From assembly GCA_902464495.1 (NCBI GenBank), contig CABQJK010000005.1:28193-92192 (forward strand): a DNA stretch of 64,000 nucleotides, written 5' to 3'. Under the pieces are notes generated by a model. That model was given only the letters and a program-made list of their open reading frames with translations, made no database searches and was not told the DNA's origin. Below, in pieces: positions 41,706-49,041 of this stretch; position 1 is the first letter of the stretch, and each line of letters starts with the position of its first letter. Source of the DNA: an uncultured Collinsella sp. (lineage in GTDB: Bacteria > Actinomycetota > Coriobacteriia > Coriobacteriales > Coriobacteriaceae). The position numbers and the translations under genes are program-made.

Positions 41706-42477
41706 CGAAGCCCTGCTTAAGGTCTCGCACCTGACCAAAACCTATCCCATGTCGGGTTCGGGCTTTAGGCGCCAGGTGTTTACCGCTGTGGACGACCTTT
41801 CGTTTGAGATTGCGCCGGGCGAGGTCTATGGCTTGGTCGGCGAATCTGGATCGGGCAAGTCGACGACCGGGCGTCTGATCTGTGGGCTTGAGCACGCGGA
41901 TTCCGGTTCGATTATCTATCGCGGCCATGACTTGGCTGCTATGTCGGAGCGCGAGCGCAAACCATATCGCCGTGAGATCCAACTCGTGTTTCAGGACAGC
42001 TCCACCGCGTTTGACCCACGCAACCGTGTCGGTCGCATTTTGGAGGAGCCGCTGATTATCGCCGGCGTGCGCGATGCGGACGAGCGCCACGAGCGTGCGC
42101 TTTCGGCTCTGGCGTCGGTGGGTTTGCTGCCCGAGCACTACGACCGCTATCCGCACGATCTTTCGGGCGGACAGCGCCAGCGACTTAATCTGGCACGCGC
42201 GCTCATTTGCGAGCCGCGCCTCGTGGTGTGCGATGAGCCGGTCTCGGCGCTCGACGTGTCTGTGCAAGCCCAGGTGCTCAACTTGCTTCGGGAGCTGCAA
42301 CGCACAACGGGCGTGGCCTTGCTGTTTATCTCGCACGATATGCGTGTGGTGCGGCATATGTCCGACCGGATCGGCGTGCTCTATCACGGCCGCCTTGTTG
42401 AGGAGGGCGCTGCCGAGGACGTGATCGCGCATCCGAGCGATCCGTATACACAGGCGCTTATCGACGCGATTCCCTAA
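41692..42477 (+). CDS. Oligopeptide-type ABC ATPase (DppF-like)
   Basis: 261 residues. Walker [10 protein letters not shown]-loop [13 protein letters not shown], signature [15 protein letters not shown] and Walker [13 protein letters not shown]. It lacks the long Cys-rich C-terminal extension of its partner. The ATG at 41692 lies inside the end of the DppD-like gene, so translation is coupled. Confidence 0.93.
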   Translation: MAANSEALLKVSHLTKTYPMSGSGFRRQVFTAVDDLSFEIAPGEVYGLVGESGSGKSTTGRLICGLEHADSGSIIYRGHDLAAMSERERKPYRREIQLVFQDSSTAFDPRNRVGRILEEPLIIAGVRDADERHERALSALASVGLLPEHYDRYPHDLSGGQRQRLNLARALICEPRLVVCDEPVSALDVSVQAQVLNLLRELQRTTGVALLFISHDMRVVRHMSDRIGVLYHGRLVEEGAAEDVIAHPSDPYTQALIDAIP

Positions 42478-42554
42478 AGGAGCGATTCCTTTTTGGTATT
42501 GCGGGGGTTCGTTGTTTAATGGAAGGTACATCGGTACAAGAGAGGGGATCTACT

Positions 42555-43718
42555 ATGGCCGATATCGAGGGGCAGCCGTTGCCGCGCACGTTTGAGGAGT
42601 TCAACGAGCAGCGCAAGGCGGCGTTTATTCGCGTGAAGGATTACAAACAGGCGGGTAATCGCCTGGTCGGTTTTTTGTGCAGCTATACGCCGCTCGAGAT
42701 TATCGATGCTGCGGGTGCCTCGAGCGTTGCCCTGTGCGGCACGTCCGACGAGGTGATTCCCGAGGCCGAGAAGGTGCTGCCGGCAAACCTGTGCCCGCTC
42801 ATCAAGTCGACCTACGGCTTTGCCTACTCGCAAAAGTGCCCGTTTACGTACTTTAGCGACATGATCATCGGCGAGACCACCTGCGACGGCAAGAAGAAGA
42901 TGTACGAGCTGCTCAATGAGCTCAAGCGCACGTACATTCTGCATCTGCCGCAGAGCCGTGACCGTGCCTACGAGCGCGAGGGCTGGTACGAGGAGTGTCG
43001 CCTGCTCAAGGAGGAGCTCGAGAACTTCTACGGCATTACGATTACCGATGACGACCTGCGCGCTGCCGTGCGTCGTCGCAACCGCCTGCGCGCCGCCCAG
43101 CTCGAGATGTTTGCGCTGCAGGCCAACCAGCCGGCGGCTATGAGCGGCGTCGACCTGATGAGCACCATGTTCGCCGGTACGTTTAGCTTTGATATCGAGG
43201 CCTATACGCAGCAGCTGGAGCAGAAGGTCGCTGCCCTGCGCGAGGCTTACGACGCGGGCGAGCGCCCCGTTGCGGCGGATACCAAGCGCATCCTTATTAC
43301 CGGCTGCCCGGTGGGTGGCGTGATCAACAAGATCGGCCGCACCATCGAGTCCAACGGCGGCGTGGTCGTGTGCATGGACGACTGCTCGGGCGAGCGTACG
43401 GCCGCCATGATGATCGACCCCGACGCGCCCGATATCCTGCGCGCTATCGCCGATCGCTATCTGGACATCAACTGCTCGGTCATGACGTCCAACGACGGCC
43501 GCATGGACAACACGCTGGCCATGTGCGAGAAGTACCACGTCGATGGCGTGGTCGAGAGCGTGCTGCAGGCGTGCCACACCTTCAACGTCGAGAGCGCTCG
43601 TATGCAGGAGGCCGTCGAGGGTGCGGGCATTCCGTACATGAAGATCGAGACCGACTATAGCAACGGCGACATGGGCCAGATCGAGACGCGCATCGCCGCC
43701 TTTATCGAGACGCTGTAA
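42555..43718 (+). CDS. 2-hydroxyacyl-CoA dehydratase/double-cubane-cluster reductase family protein, paralogue 2
   Basis: 387 residues. Same superfamily as the gene at 35757 but without its first ~40 residues. Shared elements: Cys42, Cys61, Cys80 (NLCPLIKS), Cys95, Cys110 (ETTCDGKKK), then DDCSGER, INCSVM and [10 protein letters not shown]. It lies 77 bases after the DppF-like gene and 51 bases before the activase, the best candidate to energise it. Relatives reduce small substrates with ATP-driven electrons; the physiological substrate is unknown. GAGAGGGG precedes the ATG at 42555. Confidence 0.88.
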   Translation: MADIEGQPLPRTFEEFNEQRKAAFIRVKDYKQAGNRLVGFLCSYTPLEIIDAAGASSVALCGTSDEVIPEAEKVLPANLCPLIKSTYGFAYSQKCPFTYFSDMIIGETTCDGKKKMYELLNELKRTYILHLPQSRDRAYEREGWYEECRLLKEELENFYGITITDDDLRAAVRRRNRLRAAQLEMFALQANQPAAMSGVDLMSTMFAGTFSFDIEAYTQQLEQKVAALREAYDAGERPVAADTKRILITGCPVGGVINKIGRTIESNGGVVVCMDDCSGERTAAMMIDPDAPDILRAIADRYLDINCSVMTSNDGRMDNTLAMCEKYHVDGVVESVLQACHTFNVESARMQEAVEGAGIPYMKIETDYSNGDMGQIETRIAAFIETL

Positions 43719-43724
43719 GACGAA

Positions 43725-43753
43725 TGTGACAAAGGGACAGTCCCTTTGTCACA
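43725..43753. repeat. Type-B palindromic element, copy 2
   Basis: TGTGACAAAGGGA and TCCCTTTGTCACA around CAG, matching 26612-26640. Here no U-tract follows; instead it lies between two co-directional, functionally paired genes, ending 17 bases before the activase start. Confidence 0.85.
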
Positions 43754-43769
43754 TGTGAAGGAGGATGCC

Positions 43770-44534
43770 GTGGTTGGCATTGGTATCGACATCGGCTCGA
43801 CGGCTGCGAAGGCTGCGGTGGTGGAGGCGGATGACGCGATCGCGTGGACCTGCGTGATGCCGACAGGGTATTCGTCGGTCGATGCGGCCGAGCGTCTGCG
43901 CGGCGAGCTCGCTGCAGCCGGCTATGACGTGACGGGCGACGATGTTCGAGTGATCGCGACTGGCTACGGCCGTGTTGCCGTGCCCTATGCGCACAGGGTC
44001 GTGACCGAGATCACCTGCCACGGCACCGGTGCCGTGCGCCTGTTTGGCGACCATGGCACCGTGATCGACGTGGGCGGCCAGGACACCAAGGTCATCCAAC
44101 TTAAAGGCGGCCGCGTGGCCAAGTTTGCCATGAACGACAAGTGCGCTGCCGGTACGGGGCGCTTTTTGGAGATCATGGCCGACCGCCTGGGCATTTCTCA
44201 GCAGCAGATGGCCGACCTCGCCCGCTCCGGTGAGCCAACCAAGATCAGCAGCATGTGTACGGTGTTTGCCGAAAGCGAGGTCATTAGCCTGATCGGTCGC
44301 GGTGAGCCGCGCGAGAACATCGCGCGCGGTGTGATCGAAAGCGTCGTGTCGCGCGTGGCGACTATGGCCGGGCAGGCGGCGGGTGCCCCGTATTACCTGA
44401 CCGGCGGCCTGTGCGAGAACGCTTACGTTGTGGAGCGGCTGGGAGCGCTGCTGGGCTCGCCGGTGACCACCTCGCCCGAAGCCCGTTTTGCCGGCGCCAT
44501 CGGCGCGGCGATTCGCGCGCAGGCACTCGCGTAA
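43770..44534 (+). CDS. ASKHA-family ATP-dependent activase (HgdC/YjiL/DCCP-reductase type)
   Basis: 254 residues. GIDIGSTAAKAAVV is the phosphate-1 motif, DVGGQDTKVI-type VGGQDTKVIQLKGG phosphate-2, and NDKCAAGTGRFLE (Cys125) with SSMCTVFAESEVISL (Cys163) supply the [4Fe-4S] cluster shared across the dimer. It hydrolyses ATP to push one electron at very low potential into a dehydratase or double-cubane protein. Only one activase is seen for two reductase paralogues. GTG start at 43770 with AAGGAGG upstream. The glycosyltransferase follows after 13 bases. Confidence 0.93.
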   Translation: MVGIGIDIGSTAAKAAVVEADDAIAWTCVMPTGYSSVDAAERLRGELAAAGYDVTGDDVRVIATGYGRVAVPYAHRVVTEITCHGTGAVRLFGDHGTVIDVGGQDTKVIQLKGGRVAKFAMNDKCAAGTGRFLEIMADRLGISQQQMADLARSGEPTKISSMCTVFAESEVISLIGRGEPRENIARGVIESVVSRVATMAGQAAGAPYYLTGGLCENAYVVERLGALLGSPVTTSPEARFAGAIGAAIRAQALA

Positions 44535-44547
44535 GGGGGCAGGTCCG

Positions 44548-45792
44548 TTGCGCATCCTCAACATCTCGGCCCAAAAGCCCGATAGCACGGGAAGCGGCAC
44601 ATATCTCGCTGCACTGGTGGCCTCGCAAATTGCTGCGGGCCACGAGGCGGCGGTGCTGTGCGGTGCTGCGCCCGGGGACACGCAAGGGGAGCTCGACCCC
44701 GCCGCGCGCGTGTTCACCGTGCCGTTCGAGACGCCCGGGCTGCCGTTTCGCATCTGCGGCATGTCGGACGTGATGCCCTATCCCTCGACACGCTACCGCG
44801 ATCTGACGCCTGCGATGGCGGCATCCTTCGAGCAGACCTTTGGCACGGCAATCGACCATGCCGTCGCCGCCTTCAAGCCCGATGCCATCATCTGCCACCA
44901 CTTGTACTTGCTGTGCGCCCTGGTGCGCGAGCGCGTGCGGGGGATTCCCGTGTGCGGCGTGTGCCATTCGACCGATATTCGGCAGATGCTGACCCATGGA
45001 CTCGCCCATGATCGTATTGTCGCGGCGGTCCGCTGCCTCGATGCCGTCTTTTCGCTTCATGCCGAGCAGGCAGAGGAGATTGAGCACGTCTATGGCGTTG
45101 ACCCGTCGCGTATCCACGTGATTGGAACGGGCTATGACCACCGGGTGTTTTGCCGTGATGCGCAGACGGCAAAGGTTCCTGGGTCGCTCGTCTTTGTGGG
45201 TAAGGTGTGCGTTAAGAAGGGCGTCGAATCGCTGGTGCACGCGATGGGGAGCTTTGGCGAGGACTCTGATGCGGCGTACAAGGTGCGCCCGAGTCGGCTT
45301 TTGCTGGTGGGAGGCCATGGCGATACGGATGAGTATGAGCGCATCGCTCGGGCCGCCCGGGATTCCCCCGTGCCGGTGGAGCTCGCCGGTCGTCTGAGTC
45401 GCGATGAGCTGGTGCGCGCTTATCGCGAGGCCGAGGTGTTTGTACTGCCGTCCTTTTACGAGGGCCTACCGCTGGTGCCGATCGAGGCGATGGCCTGCGG
45501 ATGCAAGGTCGTCATGACCGATCTGCCCGGCGTGCGACCGTGGATCGAGGCTACCTTGCCCGGCGCGCCCGTGACGTGGGTGACGCCGCCGCGTATGACG
45601 GATGTCGATACGCCCGATGTGCTCGATTGTCCGCGGTTTGAGCATGCGCTGGCAGATGCCGTGGCTCGGTCGCTCGCGGAACCCATCTCGTCCTTTGATC
45701 CGTCTACGGTTTCGTGGGATGCCTGCTGGGCGCGTATACTGGAGCAGTTATCAAACTTGAAAGGAGGTATCGATGGCAGAGGACACGATTAG
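44548..45792 (+). CDS. GT4-family glycosyltransferase
   Basis: 414 residues, GT-B fold. The N-terminal RILNISAQKPDSTGSGTYLAAL is the GT4 acceptor-side loop (in part: STGSGTYLAAL); the C-terminal half has FVGKVCVKKGVESLVHA and the EX7E donor motif, Glu305 and Glu313 in FYEGLPLVPIEAMACG. It uses a nucleotide sugar. Start TTG at 44548 after GGGGGCAGG. It overlaps selD by 20 bases and follows the activase closely, an unexpected setting. By analogy with SenB next to a SelD-type enzyme in selenoneine synthesis, a selenosugar role is possible, but no direct evidence is visible. Confidence 0.85.
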   Translation: MRILNISAQKPDSTGSGTYLAALVASQIAAGHEAAVLCGAAPGDTQGELDPAARVFTVPFETPGLPFRICGMSDVMPYPSTRYRDLTPAMAASFEQTFGTAIDHAVAAFKPDAIICHHLYLLCALVRERVRGIPVCGVCHSTDIRQMLTHGLAHDRIVAAVRCLDAVFSLHAEQAEEIEHVYGVDPSRIHVIGTGYDHRVFCRDAQTAKVPGSLVFVGKVCVKKGVESLVHAMGSFGEDSDAAYKVRPSRLLLVGGHGDTDEYERIARAARDSPVPVELAGRLSRDELVRAYREAEVFVLPSFYEGLPLVPIEAMACGCKVVMTDLPGVRPWIEATLPGAPVTWVTPPRMTDVDTPDVLDCPRFEHALADAVARSLAEPISSFDPSTVSWDACWARILEQLSNLKGGIDGRGHD

Positions 45793-46822
45793 GCTCACGT
45801 CTATGACCGCCGCGAGCGGTTGAGCCGCTAAGTTGGCTCCTGGAGTCCTCGCCCAGGTCCTGGGTGACTTACCAAATGTGCCCAACGACAACTTGCTCGT
45901 GGGGTTCGATACCTCCGACGATGCGAGCGTCTTCCGTGTTGGCGAAAACCTGGGACTCGTTCAGTCCATCGACTTCTTCCCGCCGATGGTCGACGACCCG
46001 TTCCTGTTTGGCCAGATCGCGGCGGCAAACTCGCTGTCGGACATCTACGCCATGGGCGGTACGCCGAGCCACGCCATGAACCTGCTGTGCATTCCCAGCT
46101 GCCTGGGCGTTGAGGTTGCGGGGCAGATTTTGGCGGGCGGCGCCGACAAGTGCGTTGAGGCCGGCTGCACCATTGCGGGCGGTCACACCATCAACGACGA
46201 TGAGCCCAAGTACGGCCTGTCCGTGAGCGGTTTTGTCCCGCTCGATCGCATGCTCGCCAACAACGGCGCGCGCGTGGGCGATGCTCTGTTGCTGACCAAG
46301 GCGGTCGGCTCTGGCATCATCACTACGGCCATTAAGGGCGAGCTCACCGAGCAGGATGAGGCCGCAGCGATGTTTGACTTGATGCGCACCCTCAACGAAG
46401 CCCCGATTCGCCTTGCCGAGGGGCTCGAGCTTCACGGCTGTACCGACGTTACGGGCTTTGGCCTGATTGGACATGCGTGCGAGATGGCTGAGGGATCGGG
46501 CGTGCAGATTGAGCTTGCGTCTGGGGCGGTGCCGCTCTTTGACCAGGTGCTCGACATGGCGCGACTGGGCATTATCCCCGCCGGTGCCTACCGCAACCAG
46601 GATTTCTTTGGCCCACGTGTGGCTGCCGACGATGACCTGGAGCCGGGCATGCTGGATGCGCTGTACGATCCGCAGACCTCGGGTGGCCTGCTCATCGCAG
46701 CGCCTGCCGCCGATGTGGATGAGCTTGCGCGCCGCCTGCATGCCGAGGGTCGCATCGCCGCCGTTGTCGGTCGCGTATGCGAGGCAGGGCCGGGCGGTCC
46801 CGCTGTTCGCGTTGTCCGCTAG
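45773..46822 (+). CDS. selD: Selenophosphate synthase, a selenocysteine-containing protein
   Basis: 349 residues when TGA at 45821-45823 is read as selenocysteine (residue 17). Upstream of that codon MAEDTIRLTSMTAASG matches the SelD N-terminus, where E. coli has ...GAGCGCK; the reading continues AAKLAPG with catalytic Lys20 and then NDNLLVGFDTSDDASVF, AMGGTPSHAMNLL, AGGHTIND and DVTGFGLIGH. It makes selenophosphate from selenide and ATP. AAAGGAGGT precedes the ATG at 45773. A conventional gene caller would start at TTG 45833 and lose the active site. Needs SelA, SelB and tRNA-Sec from elsewhere. Confidence 0.95.
45821..45857 (+). promoter_or_regulatory. UGA selenocysteine codon and putative bacterial SECIS hairpin
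   Basis: TGA at 45821-45823. CCTGG (45839-45843) pairs with CCAGG (45853-45857) around AGTCCTCGC, whose second base is G; the loop lies ~25 bases after the TGA, within the spacing known for bacterial SECIS elements recognised by SelB. Confidence 0.6.
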
Positions 46823-46878
46823 CGGCGCGTTTATTGAACTATGTACTGTTTTAGAACGATGAACTCGAAAGGAAAACT

Positions 46879-47505
46879 ATGTCTACCAAGATTGAAGTCA
46901 ACGCCATGGGCGATGCCTGCCCGCTGCCCGTCGTTAAGACCCTTAAGGCGCTCAAGCAGCTCGATGGCGAGGGCGCTGTCGTGACCTCGGTCGATAACGA
47001 GACCGCCGTCAAGAATATCTCCAAGATGGCGCAGGAGAAGGGCTGTACGGCCTCGGTTGAGAAGATCTCGGATTCCGAGTGGCACGTGACCGTGGCGACC
47101 GCTGGCGCCGTGGCAGTGGCGGACCCCGAGCAGGACGGCGCCGCCTTCTGCGACGCCAGCGCCGGCAAGGGGAAGCTGGTCATCTCCGTCTACACCGACT
47201 GCATGGGCCGCGGTGACGACGAGCTGGGCCACAAGCTCATGAAGGCGTTTATCTTTGCCGTGACGCAGCAGGAGGAGCTGCCCGCGACCATGCTGTTCTA
47301 CAACGGCGGCGCCAAGCTCACCGTTGAGGGCTCGCCGGTGCTCGACGACCTGAAGGGCCTGGCCGAGCAGGGTGTCGAGATTCTCACCTGTGGTACCTGC
47401 CTCGACCACTATGGCATTAAAGACCAGCTTGCGGTGGGCGAGGTCACCAACATGTACGTGATCGTGGAGAAGATGGAGCAGGCCGTGCGCGTCGTGCGCC
47501 CGTAG
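46879..47505 (+). CDS. yedF: Selenium-metabolism protein YedF (TusA-DsrE-like)
   Basis: 208 residues. N-terminal TusA-like domain with GDACPLPVVKTLKAL (Cys14, the sulfur/selenium-carrying position); C-terminal DsrE/DsrF-like domain with TCGTCLDHYGIKDQL. This two-domain form is the one that travels with selD in anaerobes and is thought to deliver selenium or sulfur, though the reaction is unproven. GAAAGG precedes the ATG at 46879, 56 bases after selD. Confidence 0.92.
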   Translation: MSTKIEVNAMGDACPLPVVKTLKALKQLDGEGAVVTSVDNETAVKNISKMAQEKGCTASVEKISDSEWHVTVATAGAVAVADPEQDGAAFCDASAGKGKLVISVYTDCMGRGDDELGHKLMKAFIFAVTQQEELPATMLFYNGGAKLTVEGSPVLDDLKGLAEQGVEILTCGTCLDHYGIKDQLAVGEVTNMYVIVEKMEQAVRVVRP

Positions 47506-47524
47506 CGTATTGGTTGGAGTTGCC

Positions 47525-47776
47525 ATGAGGGAGAAGCGCCCGGCGCTTGTCATCACGTTTCCCACCACGGCGGCCGCCATGGGCTGCGAGTCCCTGTGCA
47601 TCGAGCACGGCCTTCCCGGGCGAACGATTCCCGTGCCCGGGGAGGTCGCTGCCGGCTGTGGTCTGGCATGGAAGGCGTTGCCTGCCGATGAGGAGCTGCT
47701 GCGCGGCGAACTCGCCGCGGCGGGCGTTCCCACCGAGGGCTATACCGTGATTGATATGTGGGAGGTCGTGCGATGA
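47525..47776 (+). CDS. DUF3343 family small protein
   Basis: 83 residues. PALVITFPTTAAAMGCESLC, PGRTIPVPGEVAAGCGLAWKA matches the DUF3343 pattern (quoted in pieces), a putative Se/S transfer partner found beside selD and yedF in many anaerobes. Two conserved Cys (in CESLC and AGCGL). It lies 19 bases after yedF and its stop overlaps the next ATG (ATGA). Confidence 0.85.
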   Translation: MREKRPALVITFPTTAAAMGCESLCIEHGLPGRTIPVPGEVAAGCGLAWKALPADEELLRGELAAAGVPTEGYTVIDMWEVVR

Positions 47777-48915
47777 TCTACCTGGATAACGCGGCGACGA
47801 CCATGCACAAGCCTCAGACGGTCATCGATGCCGTGACGCAGGCGATGTGCTCGCTCGGCAATGCCGGGCGCGGTGCTACGTCGGGTGCCCTCGATGCCGC
47901 TCGTACGATTCACGCTTGCCGTACCAAGCTCGCGCGCCTTTTGGGCTGCCCGAGGGCGGACCACGTGTGCTTTACGCCCAACTCCACGGCGGCGCTCAAC
48001 ACCGCCATCAATGGCGTGGTGCGTCCCGGTGACCGCGTGGTCACGACGGTGCTTGAGCACAACTCGGTGCTGCGTCCGCTCAATCGCTTGGCGACGGAGC
48101 AGGGTGTGACGGTTGAGCATGCGGGCTGCGACGCGAACGGCGCGCTCGACTACGACGAGCTCGAGCGGTTGGTCACGCCCGGTACGCGTGCCGTGGTGGT
48201 AACGCACGCTTCCAATGTGACCGGCAACGCGGTCGACGTTTCGCGTGTGGCTGCCATCGCCCATGCGGTCGGCGCGTTGGTGATCGTCGATGCCTCTCAG
48301 TCTGCCGGTACGGCGCATATCGATATGCAAGCCATGGGGTTCGACGTCGTGTGCTTTACCGGCCACAAGGGGCTCATGGGACCCCAAGGCACCGGCGGGC
48401 TGGCCGTGGCGGAGGACATTGACGTGGCGCCGTGGGCCATGGGCGGCACGGGCGTGCACAGTTTCGATACGCTGCAGCCGCTTGAGTGGCCCACGCGCCT
48501 TGAGGCGGGCACGCTCAACGGCCACGGCATCGCGGGCCTTTCTGCCGGCCTCGACTTTATCGAGGCCCAGGGTGGGGTCGAGGCGATTGCTGCCCACGAG
48601 CGTGCGCTCGCCGATCGCTTCCTTGCCGGTGTGTGCGAGATTCCGGGGATTAAGCTCTACGGTGCCTTTGACCAGCCGGCGCACTCTGCGATCGTGTCGC
48701 TCAACGTGGGTGATATCGACTCTGCCGAGATCTCGGACGCGCTCATGCAAGGGTGGGGGATTGCTACGCGCCCCGGTGCCCATTGTGCCCCGCTCATGCA
48801 CTGTGCGCTGGGAACCGAGCGCCAGGGCGTGGTTCGGTTCTCGTTTGGTTACTTCAACACGGCCGAGGAAGTCGACATGGCGATTGAGGCTCTGCGCGAT
48901 TTGGGCTGCGATTAG
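47773..48915 (+). CDS. Cysteine desulfurase-like class V aminotransferase of the selenium cluster
   Basis: 380 residues, PLP fold type I. YLDNAATTMHKPQTVIDAV is the NifS/Csd-type opening, CFTGHKGLMGPQGTGGL holds the PLP Lys199, and RPGAHCAPLMH has the candidate catalytic Cys338. It likely releases S or Se from cysteine or selenocysteine and could feed selenide to SelD. Its ATG at 47773 overlaps the DUF3343 stop, so the four genes selD-yedF-DUF3343-csd form one translational unit. Confidence 0.92.
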   Translation: MIYLDNAATTMHKPQTVIDAVTQAMCSLGNAGRGATSGALDAARTIHACRTKLARLLGCPRADHVCFTPNSTAALNTAINGVVRPGDRVVTTVLEHNSVLRPLNRLATEQGVTVEHAGCDANGALDYDELERLVTPGTRAVVVTHASNVTGNAVDVSRVAAIAHAVGALVIVDASQSAGTAHIDMQAMGFDVVCFTGHKGLMGPQGTGGLAVAEDIDVAPWAMGGTGVHSFDTLQPLEWPTRLEAGTLNGHGIAGLSAGLDFIEAQGGVEAIAAHERALADRFLAGVCEIPGIKLYGAFDQPAHSAIVSLNVGDIDSAEISDALMQGWGIATRPGAHCAPLMHCALGTERQGVVRFSFGYFNTAEEVDMAIEALRDLGCD

Positions 48916-48952
48916 ACCAACCTTTTGCGCCCTTAGATAAACCGTTTACGCT

Positions 48953-49037
48953 ACCTTCCCGCATTGTCGCTTATACAGGGTAATGTGAAATGATGGCCCA
49001 CACTGGGACTCTGTATCTTTGCGAATTGCGGGAAGGT
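48953..49037 (+). promoter_or_regulatory. Nested inverted repeats that cover the ribosome binding site of the giant surface-protein gene
   Basis: ACCTTCCCGCA (48953-48963) and TGCGGGAAGGT (49027-49037) are exact inverted copies; ATACAG/CTGTAT (48973-48978, 49011-49016) nests inside. The right arm contains GGGAAGG, the ribosome binding site of the gene starting at 49042, so folding would hide it. No known riboswitch class is recognised. Confidence 0.6.
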
Positions 49038-49041
49038 TCCT

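Noticed and set aside
43725..43753. Terminator between the second reductase paralogue and its activase
   Set aside because: The hairpin is strong but has no U-tract and would separate two functional partners; it is better described as a dispersed palindrome.
45833..46822. selD starting at TTG 45833
   Set aside because: This start would remove the N-terminal loop with the catalytic residue; homology continues upstream through the in-frame TGA, which is best read as selenocysteine.
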